A stretch of DNA of 64,000 bases from Lysinibacillus sp. G4S2 (GCF_030348505.1 NZ_JAUCFJ010000002.1:5026001-5090000); one strand, 5' to 3'. Shown: positions 34,417-43,207, counted from the stretch's first letter. A program made the numbers and translations. The notes: generated by a model not told the origin, from the sequence alone.

Positions 34417-34565
34417 ATTTCACTTTCTAAATCTATTACACCATTAAATGCATCTAAAATTGCTTTTTGCTCTACAGACGAAATTCCAATCAACGAGGCT
34501 TTTTGGTCTTTTACTAGTGCAACTAGGCTTGGGTTTTGTTCTAGGTACTGAATGACATGCATCAT
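34407..34565 (-). CDS. comX: ComX quorum-sensing pheromone precursor
   Basis: 52 aa, reading MMHVIQYLEQNPSLVALVKD, QKASLIGISSVEQKAILDAF, NGVIDLESEIWK. The ComX pattern is clear: a leader of helices with a KDQKASLIG-like stretch, and a conserved Trp near the C-terminus (W51, penultimate) that ComQ would prenylate. The first of two tandem ATGs has GAGG at 10-base spacing, formed by the comQ stop region (TGAGGA). It sits between comQ and comP, as in every comQXPA locus. The mature peptide is probably the last 6-10 residues; the cleavage site is not visible. Confidence 0.85.
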   Translation of the reverse strand: MMHVIQYLEQNPSLVALVKDQKASLIGISSVEQKAILDAFNGVIDLESEIWK

Positions 34566-34577
34566 ACAAATCTGTCC

Positions 34578-35492
34578 TCATTTCATTAGTTTTTTTAGGT
34601 AGTCTTTACCTAATTCGCTTATAGCCACATCTTCAAGTTTATTTAATGCTTTAAACTTATAGACATTTTTAACAGTAATTGCATATCGTATTGCACCACC
34701 ATTTGTCAACATGTTTTCAGTAGCATTATTATCCAAAAAGTCAGCTTTGTCATTATTATAATAGTTTGTGACTGCATTTGAAACATCATTTTTCTGTGCT
34801 AAAAGATAAATTATAGGCAATGAGTATCTTTTGTTTAGCAAGTCATTTTTAGGTCCCCAAGTTTTTAAACTTTGAATATCGTTTTTAATTTGTTGGATAA
34901 TCCCTATATATTTCCCATACTCCTCAACTTCATGAGATATTTCCCCTTTTGCAAGCACTTCCCCAATTAAGCAACTCATTGCTGTTAAAGAGCCAGATTT
35001 TTGGTCAATCATTTGTATATAGGATTGATCATCTCTACAAATATTGAGTAAATCTAGCTGCTGTCCGTTTATACTCCGTAACGCATAATCCTCTAATATT
35101 TGAACAGCAATGTTTTTGTGTTCAAAGGAGGTCTCACGTATAGTTCTAGAAGCCATTACTAGCATAGCTAAAGCAACATTAAATGATAATTCAGGTGTTG
35201 TACTCCAACTGTAATCTGAATCCTTATCCTGCAGGTCATCGATAATATCAAAGGACAAAATTAAAAGTTCAATAGCCGCGGCTACTTTATAAATGTCCTC
35301 GTCCAAACAATCTGTAAATGCTTCATAATGACAGTAACAAAGCTTGCCAAATGAATAACCTAAAACGCTTTTTTCTTCCTTAAAGCTTTTCAGCATTGAT
35401 CGTAGTTCATGACCTATCAATGCTTCGTTTTCAATAAGAATGTCCAATGATTCATTAATTCGTTCGTCCAACCCCTTCAATAGTCCTCTCAC
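34578..35492 (-). CDS. comQ: ComQ isoprenyl transferase (pheromone-modifying)
   Basis: 304 aa, polyprenyl-synthase fold. First Asp-rich motif SFDIIDDLQDKD (about residues 80-91), INGQQLDLLN in place of the usual GQ/DL motif, and a second metal motif QQIKNDIQSLKT. Divergence from housekeeping GPP/FPP synthases plus linkage to comX marks it as ComQ, which cleaves or modifies pre-ComX by adding a geranyl or farnesyl group to Trp. GTG start at 35492, which overlaps AAGGGG, so a TTG at 35480 is possible. Confidence 0.88.
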   Translation of the reverse strand: MRGLLKGLDERINESLDILIENEALIGHELRSMLKSFKEEKSVLGYSFGKLCYCHYEAFTDCLDEDIYKVAAAIELLILSFDIIDDLQDKDSDYSWSTTPELSFNVALAMLVMASRTIRETSFEHKNIAVQILEDYALRSINGQQLDLLNICRDDQSYIQMIDQKSGSLTAMSCLIGEVLAKGEISHEVEEYGKYIGIIQQIKNDIQSLKTWGPKNDLLNKRYSLPIIYLLAQKNDVSNAVTNYYNNDKADFLDNNATENMLTNGGAIRYAITVKNVYKFKALNKLEDVAISELGKDYLKKLMK

Positions 35493-35693
35493 CCCTTAAA
35501 TATATTAATAGATATTATACATATTAATGGGAAATAATACTACGCTCCCGAAATAATATAGTAATATTTACCATACAGATACACTTACCGTCATTTATAT
35601 AAACGCTAATACCGCCAAAAAGTGGCGGTATTTGTGGAAAGCACGCCATATTTTTGTGAAGAAATTGTAAATAACTGGCGGTATAACATTAAT

Positions 35694-35756
35694 GACCGCC
35701 AGTTTTTTGGCGTAAACTCAGCATTGAAATGGCGTCATTACTGATGTTACGCTTAA
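35694..35756 (-). repeat. right inverted repeat of the comQXPA cassette
   Basis: Read on the minus strand it begins TTAAGCGTAACATCAGTAAT and ends TTTACGCCAAAAAACTGGCG + GTC, matching 31251-31313 at 47 of 63 positions. A further ACCGCCA/TGGCGGT palindrome (35612-35632) lies inside it, as in the left flank. The 35493-35891 gap holds this, plus the presumed comQ promoter, which I could not place. Confidence 0.75.
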
Positions 35757-35891
35757 ATTGAACTAAGATAAATTAAAAAGTATTGTATATAACACAATCT
35801 TTGTCTTTCAAAGTTATAAATATGATGAGAGTACAAGATAAAGATTCTAATCTAATTAGAAGGAAATTCGCCAACACTGGGAGTGATTGAA

Positions 35892-36533
35892 ATGACAAAT
35901 GAAGTAAATGAAAACGTTTTAATACTTACAGCTACTTTTTCCTGTACAATTTGTGTCTCTGAAGATGAAATCACCATTAAAAAGCCTTCAAATGAACAGC
36001 AATGCATTGAACAAATAATTATTCATGCCGAGCAACAAGCGTATAAAGAAACGTTAGCAGAATATCAAAACAAGTCTACATTTTCGAATTTCATTTGCGA
36101 TACCCCTGGATTTGAGGATACTTTTCAGCAAAAGCTGGACACTTTTATTGAACCCTATGGAATTTTAAGAGTGTCTGAAGAAAGTCTATCTATATTGTCT
36201 TTAGTAAGTCCATTTACCTCCGGATTGAACATACATGCACCTATAATCTATACGTCTCCAAGCTATAGTATTATAAATGCGAGAGGCAATTGCTTTTGCA
36301 CTTCACCTGTTGTTGCTATAGACGAAACAGACGACTTACCTGTTTTTCAGAGTAACTCAGAATTAGAAAATGATATGTCTTCTTCAGGTAAATTCACTGC
36401 TGTGAAGGAAGCAAATTGGGTACCCAAACAATCGACTGCCAATTTTATTGGGGTTTCCATTAGTGAAAGTGACATTTCTTTTAATATTACTACGGCATTT
36501 AATCCGTGGAATCGAGCGTCCATTAAACATTAG
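35892..36533 (+). CDS. hypothetical protein, unrecognised
   Basis: 213 aa from the ATG at 35892 (GGGAG 8 bases before; a GTG three codons upstream overlaps it). Acidic, no membrane span or signal peptide. Contains FSCTICVSEDEITIKKPSNE near the N-terminus and an NARGNCFCTSPVVAIDETDD segment, with Cys residues that could bind metal. It lies just outside the right boundary repeat of the comQXPA cassette and runs divergently from comQ. No family recognised. Confidence 0.6.
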   Translation: MTNEVNENVLILTATFSCTICVSEDEITIKKPSNEQQCIEQIIIHAEQQAYKETLAEYQNKSTFSNFICDTPGFEDTFQQKLDTFIEPYGILRVSEESLSILSLVSPFTSGLNIHAPIIYTSPSYSIINARGNCFCTSPVVAIDETDDLPVFQSNSELENDMSSSGKFTAVKEANWVPKQSTANFIGVSISESDISFNITTAFNPWNRASIKH

Positions 36534-36609
36534 GTTATAAATAATGGGGATGGCACAATTACAGATCTGACGTGCTATCCTTCACTTTTGTCCATTTCAG
36601 TATCAAAAA

Positions 36610-36642
36610 AGAGGTGCCTCAAATGAATTTTGAGACACCTCT
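36610..36642. terminator. convergent terminator
   Basis: AGAGGTGCCTCAAA pairs with TTTGAGACACCTCT (one mismatch). It ends both the hypothetical gene and the siderophore operon. Confidence 0.8.
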
Positions 36643-36647
36643 AATTT

Positions 36648-36962
36648 TCAACCTTTTACATAATAAACTTCTTGACCGCTTTCGATAACGTAATCGGGTT
36701 TCGGTATACCTGCACTTGCTTTATGACCAGCAATATGCTCAGGGCTCTTCTCCCAATTTTCCCATGCCTCTTCTGATTCCCAACGAACCACAATTAGCAC
36801 TTCCTCATCACCACGGCGTACTTTTTTTACAAGTACTTGCTTATCAATAAAACCTGGTTGTTGTTCAAGCAATGTTGGACCATCTTCCGTTGCTCCAAAG
36901 CGCTCAACAATCTTATCCGAATGCTCTTCCGTAACGACAATACGTTTAATTTGTACAAACAT
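36648..36962 (-). CDS. haem-degrading monooxygenase (IsdG/HmoA type, ABM fold)
   Basis: 104 aa. Dimeric ferredoxin-like ABM domain: MFVQIKRIVVTEEHSDKIVE, EQQPGFIDKQVLVKKVRRGD, VIVRWESEEAWENWEKS-type strand and EHIAGHKAS with the likely haem-ligand His. It starts one base after the yclQ stop, so it is the last gene of the Fur-controlled operon. Likely role: release of iron from haem. An unrelated small monooxygenase is possible, but the iron context favours this. Confidence 0.8.
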   Translation of the reverse strand: MFVQIKRIVVTEEHSDKIVERFGATEDGPTLLEQQPGFIDKQVLVKKVRRGDEEVLIVVRWESEEAWENWEKSPEHIAGHKASAGIPKPDYVIESGQEVYYVKG

Positions 36963-36963
36963 A

Positions 36964-37974
36964 TTAGTTAAACGCCTTTAAAACGTCATCAATTTTTTGA
37001 GTTTCAGAAATTAAACCGCCACCAGATAAATACCAAACTTGTGAATCTAAATAGAAGATTTTATTGTTTTTCGCAGCATTAGTAGCCCCAACGATTTCAT
37101 TTTCAATCGCAGCTTTCGTACCAGACTCACCTTTTGGATTTACAGCAGAGTCACGGTCAACAACAAATAAAATATCTGGGTTTGTCTCACGGACATATTC
37201 GAAGCTTACATCGTCGCCATGTGTTTCAGCTTTAATGTTTTCATCAGCAGCTTTTACACCAAAGACATCATGAATTACACCAAAACGTGAACCAGAACCA
37301 TATGCAGATAATGAACCTTCAGATCCTAAAACGATTAAAGCTTTATCCTTAGATGAAGCTGTTTTAGCTTTAACTTCTTCTACTTTTGCTTCGTATGCAG
37401 CAAATGCATCAGCAGCTTCTTTTTCTTTACCAAAAATTTTACCAGCTAATTCCGTGTTAGCTTTGAATGATTCCATGAAATTAGCGTTATCTACACCAAC
37501 GTATACAGTAGGCGCAATTTTAGATAATTCTTCATAAGCAGGTGCTTGACGACCAGAAATGAAAATAATATCTGGTTTCATAGAAGATAATGCTTCAAAA
37601 TCAGGCTCTTTTAAAGCACCAACATTGACATAAGTTGTATCAGTATATTTGCTTAAATAGTTTGGAACATTTTTTTGAGGAAGACCTGCAACTTTAACGC
37701 CTAAAGCATCTAAAGTATCAAGGAAACCAAAGTCAAATACTACTACGTTTTCTGGTTTTTTCTTAAGAGTTACTTCTTTAAATGTATCTTCACCATTAGT
37801 GCTACCTGGAATTGTGATTGGGTAAGCTGAAGCTTCTTCCTTTTGCTCTTCAGCAGGCTTACTATCAGTTTTAGAACTTGTATCCTCTTTTTTTGCATCG
37901 TCCTTTGAGCCGCAAGCAGCTAATACTAATAGCATCATTGCCATTAATACAGTAAGTAATTTCCAATTTTTCAT
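36964..37974 (-). CDS. yclQ: petrobactin-type siderophore-binding lipoprotein
   Basis: 336 aa. Lipoprotein signal with lipobox LVLAAC (Cys21), then an acidic KKEDTSSK linker and a cluster A-II/FecB-type binding domain (VVVFDFGFLDTLDALGVKVA, GLPQKNVPNYLSKYTD, KPDIIFISGRQAPAYEELSK, YLSGGGLISETQKIDDVLKA). The match to B. subtilis YclQ (FpbQ), which binds petrobactin and its photoproduct, is extensive. It is anchored outside the membrane and passes the ligand to YclNO. Confidence 0.9.
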   Translation of the reverse strand: MKNWKLLTVLMAMMLLVLAACGSKDDAKKEDTSSKTDSKPAEEQKEEASAYPITIPGSTNGEDTFKEVTLKKKPENVVVFDFGFLDTLDALGVKVAGLPQKNVPNYLSKYTDTTYVNVGALKEPDFEALSSMKPDIIFISGRQAPAYEELSKIAPTVYVGVDNANFMESFKANTELAGKIFGKEKEAADAFAAYEAKVEEVKAKTASSKDKALIVLGSEGSLSAYGSGSRFGVIHDVFGVKAADENIKAETHGDDVSFEYVRETNPDILFVVDRDSAVNPKGESGTKAAIENEIVGATNAAKNNKIFYLDSQVWYLSGGGLISETQKIDDVLKAFN

Positions 37975-38039
37975 TGTATAATTGCTCCTTTATAATTATT
38001 ATTTATAGTTCAGATGGATATAATCATCCATTATCACTT

Positions 38040-38801
38040 CTATGAGTTAAAATACACACAAATACGACAACCATTCTGTTCTTGAACAGGGATATCCATA
38101 TCATAGATTTCCTTAAGCGCATCAGAGTTAATAATGTCATTTGTTGGACCATCTTTGACAATACGTCCATTTTTTAATGCGACAATATGATCAGAGTATA
38201 CGGAAGCAAAGTTAATATCGTGTAATACGATGACAACCGTTTTCCCTAGCTCATCAACCAGCTTACGCAAAATTTTCATGATCTGCACAGAGTGCTTCAT
38301 GTCCAAATTGTTGAGTGGCTCATCAAGCAAAATATAGTCTGTGTCCTGTGCAATAACCATTGCAATAAATGCGCGTTGACGTTGACCGCCTGATAATTCA
38401 TCCAAATAATTGTGCTGAAGATCATCTAAATTCATATATTGAAGTGCCTCATCTACCTTTTGCTCATCCTCTGGCTTTAAATGCCCTTTTGAATAAGGAA
38501 AACGACCAAATGAAACAAGTTCACGAATTGTTAGGCGTACATTCATATAGTTTGACTGTTTTAAAATCGATACACGCTTCGCAAAATCATCCGATTTCCA
38601 ACGACGTACATCCGATTTATCGAGTAATACTTCTCCAGTGTCTGCATTAAGTAAACGGCTTACCATTGAAAGCAATGTTGATTTACCTGCGCCATTCGGT
38701 CCAATAAAAGACGTAATTTTCCCTGGTGCAACGTCGACACTGACATTTTGAATGACCGGTTTTTTTCCAAAATACTTGGATATTTCTTTTACTTGGATCA
38801 T
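38040..38801 (-). CDS. yclP: siderophore ABC transporter ATP-binding protein
   Basis: 253 aa. Walker A GPNGAGKSTLL, signature LSGGQRQRAFIAMV, Walker B DYILLDEPLNNLD and the H-loop VVIVLHDINFAS. It has the FepC/FhuC type of ATPase and the closest pattern is YclP. Its start overlaps the yclO stop by 4 bp. A 65-bp gap with its own ribosome site separates it from yclQ, perhaps allowing higher expression of the binding protein. Confidence 0.9.
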   Translation of the reverse strand: MIQVKEISKYFGKKPVIQNVSVDVAPGKITSFIGPNGAGKSTLLSMVSRLLNADTGEVLLDKSDVRRWKSDDFAKRVSILKQSNYMNVRLTIRELVSFGRFPYSKGHLKPEDEQKVDEALQYMNLDDLQHNYLDELSGGQRQRAFIAMVIAQDTDYILLDEPLNNLDMKHSVQIMKILRKLVDELGKTVVIVLHDINFASVYSDHIVALKNGRIVKDGPTNDIINSDALKEIYDMDIPVQEQNGCRICVYFNS

Positions 38802-39751
38802 CCTGCTGACCTACTTTCCTTCAATAATAAGTAGATGAAGTACACGCCACCTACGAAGTTTATAATAACGCTTAGTGTTGTATCGAAGTTAAAAACACGT
38901 TCGACCATCCACTGTCCACCGACTAAAGCAACAACACTCATCACACAAGAACCTGTGATTAACACAGAGTGCTTGTACGTCTTAAAAAATTGATATGATA
39001 GATTTGCCACAATTAAGCCAAAGAACGTAATAGGCCCAACAAGAGCTGTAGAAACGGCGATTAACACCGACGATACTATGAGCATACGCTGTACAAGCTT
39101 ATCATATGGTACCCCTAGGTTAATGGCTGTATCACGACCAAGAGACATTACGTCTAATTGGTTCATGTGACGCCAACCATAAATGAAGGTAATGATGATA
39201 ACAACAGCCGCAAGCCACACTAAATCCGAATTCACATTGTTGAAGCTTGCAAACATTTTACTTTGTAAGCTTAAAAATTCATTCGGGTCTATTAACACTT
39301 GGAGGAACGTTGATACGCTTCCTAAAAATGTTCCGACAATCATACCGACCAGCAGCAAGAAATAAATCGGTCGTTTTCCTCCCTTGAACAATACAAGATA
39401 AAAAATTAACGCAAAGACAATCATAGCTAAAACAGCTAGTAAGAAATTGTATTTGGCATTAATGACGAATATCGACATAGAGCCAAAGAAGTAATAGGTG
39501 AACGTTTGAACCAACATATATAATGCATCAAGTCCCATTACACTTGGCGTTAAAATATGGTTATGTGTAATCGTTTGGAAGACCACTGTTGAATAAGCAA
39601 TCGCAATCCCCGTTAACGACATCGCAACCACTTTAATAAGGCGACGAGGGAACGCATAATGGTAGTTACCATTAAGTTCATAAAATACATACAGTAAAAT
39701 AGAAGCTACAGCTAGCCCTAGTAATATCAACATTTTTGTACGGTTACGCAT
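38798..39751 (-). CDS. yclO: siderophore ABC transporter permease
   Basis: 317 aa, FecCD-type permease with nine or so spans. TPSVMGLDALYMLVQTFTYY and the ATPase-contacting loop SLGRDTAINLGVPYDKL are visible. Pairs with YclN. It overlaps yclN by 8 bp and yclP by 4 bp. Confidence 0.9.
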   Translation of the reverse strand: MRNRTKMLILLGLAVASILLYVFYELNGNYHYAFPRRLIKVVAMSLTGIAIAYSTVVFQTITHNHILTPSVMGLDALYMLVQTFTYYFFGSMSIFVINAKYNFLLAVLAMIVFALIFYLVLFKGGKRPIYFLLLVGMIVGTFLGSVSTFLQVLIDPNEFLSLQSKMFASFNNVNSDLVWLAAVVIIITFIYGWRHMNQLDVMSLGRDTAINLGVPYDKLVQRMLIVSSVLIAVSTALVGPITFFGLIVANLSYQFFKTYKHSVLITGSCVMSVVALVGGQWMVERVFNFDTTLSVIINFVGGVYFIYLLLKESRSAG

Positions 39752-40694
39752 AAGCTTTCCCCCTAAACAACATAATTAGGAAGATCGCACTTCCGATGAC
39801 GCCGACCGTCATACTAATCGGAATTTCATAAGGGAAAATCAGCACACGCCCTATAATGTCACATATTAATAAGAACAACATACCGAGTAATGCTGTATGA
39901 GGCAATGTCTTAGCGAGATTATCCCCTCTGAACAAGGAAACTATATTTGGAATGATTAAACCAAGAAATGGAATTACACCAACAGTAAGCACCACTGTCG
40001 TTGTAATAAGTGCTACTAACACTAAACCTAAATTCACAACGAATTTATAGGAGAGTCCAAGGTTCTTTGCAAAATCCTCCCCCATTCCAGCCACTGTGAA
40101 GCGATTCGCATAAATGTAAGCTATAATCAGCACGGGTACGCTTATGTATAAAAGCTCGTAACGACCTTTCATCATTAATGAGAAATTCCCCTGTAACCAT
40201 GCAGAAATGTTTTGGATAATATCCGCTTTATACGCAAAGAACGTTGTAATCGACGAAAGGATATTCCCAAACATTAAGCCAATAAGCGGTATAAAGATCG
40301 CGTCTTTAAACTTTATTCGATTTAATATTTGCATAAACAATAGTGTGCTGGCAAAAGCAAATATGAAGGCGAAGGAAATTTTTTGAAAATACGTGACGTT
40401 TGTGAAAAACATCATCGAAATTAGCACACCCAACTCAGTAGCATCTAGAGTACCTGCTGTCGTTGGTGACACGAACTTATTCCTACTTAAGCTTTGCATA
40501 ATTAAACCAGCAATACTCATACCTGCACCTGCTAACAAAATTGCTACAAGTCTCGGTATACGACTAATCAAGAATAGTCTAGTTTCTTCTGATTCGAAGT
40601 CTAAAAGGTCACTAGGTTTAATATCTACTACACCGATAAATAGTGACACAATTGACAACACTACAGTTGCTATTAAAAGATATCTTATTTTCAT
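39744..40694 (-). CDS. yclN: siderophore ABC transporter permease
   Basis: 316 aa from the ATG at 40694 (CGGGGATT upstream), which reproduces the YclN N-terminus MKIRYLLIATVVLSIVSLFI. The longer frame to 40763 begins inside a Fur box and is rejected. FecCD permease motifs: NKFVSPTTAGTLDATELGVL and the loop GMGEDFAKNLGLSYKFVVNL. First gene of the operon yclN-yclO-yclP-yclQ-haem monooxygenase. Confidence 0.9.
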   Translation of the reverse strand: MKIRYLLIATVVLSIVSLFIGVVDIKPSDLLDFESEETRLFLISRIPRLVAILLAGAGMSIAGLIMQSLSRNKFVSPTTAGTLDATELGVLISMMFFTNVTYFQKISFAFIFAFASTLLFMQILNRIKFKDAIFIPLIGLMFGNILSSITTFFAYKADIIQNISAWLQGNFSLMMKGRYELLYISVPVLIIAYIYANRFTVAGMGEDFAKNLGLSYKFVVNLGLVLVALITTTVVLTVGVIPFLGLIIPNIVSLFRGDNLAKTLPHTALLGMLFLLICDIIGRVLIFPYEIPISMTVGVIGSAIFLIMLFRGKAYA

Positions 40695-40746
40695 TGTAAT
40701 CCCCGGTAGATTCATTTTTGCTCGTAACTGATCCTCAAGTCCTCTA

Positions 40747-40765
40747 ATGAAAATGATTATCATTA
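40747..40765 (-). promoter_or_regulatory. Fur box 1
   Basis: ATGAAAATGATTATCATTA, near the 19-bp Fur consensus GATAATGATAATCATTATC. Just downstream of the -10 box, where Fur would block initiation. Confidence 0.85.
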
Positions 40766-40777
40766 CTTACGATTCTC

Positions 40778-40806
40778 ATTATAAGCATCTTTCCATTCTC
40801 AGTCAA
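40778..40806 (-). promoter_or_regulatory. siderophore operon promoter
   Basis: Minus-strand TTGACT (40801-40806), 17-base spacer, TATAAT (40778-40783): a near-consensus sigma-A promoter lying between two Fur boxes, with an extra AATGAGAATCG half-site at the -10. Confidence 0.85.
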
Positions 40807-40814
40807 CCTACAAT

Positions 40815-40829
40815 TGAGAATTATTCTCG
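40815..40829 (-). promoter_or_regulatory. Fur box 2
   Basis: TGAGAATTATTCTCG matches the 7-1-7 Fur core (TGATAATNATTATCA) with symmetric changes. It lies just upstream of the -35 box. Confidence 0.7.
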
Positions 40830-40918
40830 TTTTATATAAAATCACAATCCAATAAAGGTATATCCGGGATTTCTATCATTTTCGGAGCTGAATATTTCTA
40901 CATTTTTTATTCAAATAA

Positions 40919-40962
40919 AAAGGTAATTGAGAATAAAATACTAATTCCTTCTCAATTACCTT
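40919..40962. terminator. terminator of the YkvI-like gene
   Basis: AAGGTAATTGAGAA pairs with TTCTCAATTACCTT; the minus strand continues TTTTATTTG. Confidence 0.75.
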
Positions 40963-40967
40963 ATCAA

Positions 40968-42020
40968 TTATGCCATTTGTCGAACCCCTCTTAGCCATGC
41001 AACAACAATAAAAACTACTAATATAAAACCAACATACCCCATGACAGCATATAACTTTGCTACAAGCGTCGTAAAGCCGGCAAGACTTGCTAAAAAGCCC
41101 AAACCACCGATAAAGACGGCAGCTACCTTAAAACTAGGCTTACTTGGTTTTAAAAATCTTACCATAAATGAATAGAACATCCCCACCGCTGTATTATAAA
41201 TCATCCCTAATAGAGAAATTGACATTAGTAGACCGACTAGAGGATGAATCTCATTTGCTAAGACTAACATCGGTATATCTATACCAACGATTACATTCAT
41301 TTTTGCAAGAAGGGAAAGGTTAATAAGCAGAATTAAAGCTCCTAGCAAAATTCCACCAATAACGCCTCCCATCCCCGCCACCTTTTCATTGCGAATAGAT
41401 CCACACATAACAGTTAAAAGCGAAAAACATACACCGATATTAAAAGACATATACAATAATGCCGTAACCCACCAACTTTTAGAGCTTACCTGTGCTTGCC
41501 GCGCTATAACAGCTTGTTCTACAAAAGTTAAATCCATCGTAGCCAATGAATAGACCGCAATTATCGATACAATTGTTAGCAAATACGGTGTGGCAATAGC
41601 AATAATATTGATAATGCTTTTCACATTCATCATAACTGTCGCTATAGTAAGTACAATCATACAAATACTCCCCAGCCAAACTGGCAGTCCAAACATTTGT
41701 TGAAACGTAGCACCCGCTCCTGCAAACATAATTACTGCTACACCGAATAAGAAGAGCGACAGTAAACAATCCATCACAAAGCCTACAGTATTACCTGAAA
41801 TTTGATAAATCAAATCCTTATGTGATGTCGTACGCAGCCTTGAGCTAATTTGTGCAATACACATTCCTACTAAAGCAAATCCAATTGTAGCAATTAGTGC
41901 GCCATAAATTCCATGAAAGCCATAGCTCGTAAAATATAGTACGATTTCCTGTCCTGATGCAAATCCCGCACCGACGATAATTCCTACATAGGCACCACCG
42001 ATTTGCAAACTTTTTTTCAA
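40968..42020 (-). CDS. YkvI-family membrane transporter
   Basis: 350 aa with about ten membrane spans and the opening GGAYVGIIVGAGFASGQEIV, characteristic of the YkvI family within the LeuT-fold amino-acid/branched-chain transporters. It lies downstream of the D-amino-acid operon, separated by a long hairpin. It may carry an amino acid related to that pathway. The substrate is unknown. Confidence 0.75.
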   Translation of the reverse strand: MKKSLQIGGAYVGIIVGAGFASGQEIVLYFTSYGFHGIYGALIATIGFALVGMCIAQISSRLRTTSHKDLIYQISGNTVGFVMDCLLSLFLFGVAVIMFAGAGATFQQMFGLPVWLGSICMIVLTIATVMMNVKSIINIIAIATPYLLTIVSIIAVYSLATMDLTFVEQAVIARQAQVSSKSWWVTALLYMSFNIGVCFSLLTVMCGSIRNEKVAGMGGVIGGILLGALILLINLSLLAKMNVIVGIDIPMLVLANEIHPLVGLLMSISLLGMIYNTAVGMFYSFMVRFLKPSKPSFKVAAVFIGGLGFLASLAGFTTLVAKLYAVMGYVGFILVVFIVVAWLRGVRQMA

Positions 42021-42050
42021 TCACTTCTCTCCTCGTTTATCCCGTATTCA

Positions 42051-42094
42051 ACTACTATCCAGAGGGGTTGTGGTCCCCCCCTCTGGATAGTAGT
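42051..42094. other. 17-bp perfect inverted repeat
   Basis: ACTACTATCCAGAGGGG (42051-42067) pairs perfectly with CCCCTCTGGATAGTAGT (42078-42094), with a 10-base loop and no T-tract after it. It lies between the racemase stop and the YkvI-like start, in the transcribed strand of both. Could be a processing or read-through control hairpin. Confidence 0.6.
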
Positions 42095-42100
42095 TTCATT

Positions 42101-43207
42101 TTATTGATAAACCTTCTTGTTGAATGTTAACTTATCAATAACCTGCATATTAGGTGTATATCCAATTCCAATCGTTTGTGGTACATGAATATAACCATCC
42201 TCTACAAACACTTCAGGTGAAATGATATCCTCATACCAATAATGACTAGATCCTGCAGTATCCCCAGGTAGAATAAAATTAGCTAGTGATGTTAATGCAA
42301 TATTGTGCGCTCGTCCGATTCCCGCCTCTAACATACCACCACACCAAACAGGAATATTATTTTCTTTACATAAATCATGAATTCTCTTAGCTTCCGTTAA
42401 ACCGCCAACACGTCCTATTTTGATATTGATTACACCACAACTACCAAGCTCTATCGCTTTTCGAGCATCTTCGTAGGAGGTGATGCTTTCATCTAAGCAA
42501 ATAGGCGTTTTTAACTTTCGCTGAAGCTTAGCATGGTCGACAATATCATCTACAGCTAACGGCTGCTCAATCATTAATAAATTAAAAGCATCAAGTTGCT
42601 GCAATACATTCATATCGTTCAATGTATAAGCGGAATTTGCATCTACCATTAATGGCAAATCTGGCATCTCAGCTCGAATAGCACGAATAACTTCCACATC
42701 GTGACCAGGCTTAATTTTCACTTTGACTCGTTTATAACCTTTATTTACATGACCTTTTAATAACTCAATTAATGCTTCTGTAGAAGATTGAATACCTACA
42801 CTAACGCCTACCTCTATTCGCTCCTTATCTCCGCCTAACGCTTGTGCAAGTGATTGTTCTGTTTGTTGAGCATAGATATCCCACATAGCCCCTTCAATAG
42901 AAGCCTTCGCCATGCAATTACGACGAATAGAGGAAAATAACGTACTGACTTCATCTGGATGCCCAATCTCTTTATGTAACAAGATGGGTATCAAAAAGTC
43001 TTCAAGCATATGCCATGTTGTTTTTAATGTCTCCTCCGTATACCAAGGCGCTACAAAGGCAACAGCTTCTCCCCATCCTACAGTTCCTGATTGATCTATC
43101 GCTTCTATAAGTAAAAACTCTTTTTCATCGATTGTTCCGAAACTCGTTGAAAATGGCGCTTTCATAGGCATTTTTATATGTCTCACTGTAATCTGTTCTA
43201 GTTTCAC
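42101..43207 (-). CDS. N-succinylamino acid racemase / o-succinylbenzoate synthase family enolase
   Basis: 368 aa, enolase superfamily (MLE subgroup). Catalytic set at family spacing: K164 (in VKVKIKPG), metal ligands D189 (VDANSAY), E214 (MIEQP) and D239 (CLDES), and K263 ([10 protein letters not shown]). OSBS and NSAR activities share this active site. The operon (acyltransferase plus M20 hydrolase, no menaquinone genes) argues for N-succinylamino acid racemase in D- to L-amino-acid conversion, as known from Geobacillus kaustophilus. Annotations as MenC would follow the family only. Confidence 0.82.
   Translation of the reverse strand: MKLEQITVRHIKMPMKAPFSTSFGTIDEKEFLLIEAIDQSGTVGWGEAVAFVAPWYTEETLKTTWHMLEDFLIPILLHKEIGHPDEVSTLFSSIRRNCMAKASIEGAMWDIYAQQTEQSLAQALGGDKERIEVGVSVGIQSSTEALIELLKGHVNKGYKRVKVKIKPGHDVEVIRAIRAEMPDLPLMVDANSAYTLNDMNVLQQLDAFNLLMIEQPLAVDDIVDHAKLQRKLKTPICLDESITSYEDARKAIELGSCGVINIKIGRVGGLTEAKRIHDLCKENNIPVWCGGMLEAGIGRAHNIALTSLANFILPGDTAGSSHYWYEDIISPEVFVEDGYIHVPQTIGIGYTPNMQVIDKLTFNKKVYQ

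Noticed and set aside
31353..35632. ACCGCC/GGCGGT palindromes as ComA-binding sites
   Set aside because: The known ComA site is TTGCGG-N4-CCGCAA, which these do not match, and one of them works as a terminator after comA; kept as boundary/terminator features instead.
40694..40763. Longer start for yclN at 40763
   Set aside because: It would begin inside the Fur box and downstream sequence up to 40694 does not match the family; the ATG at 40694 has the family N-terminus and a ribosome site.
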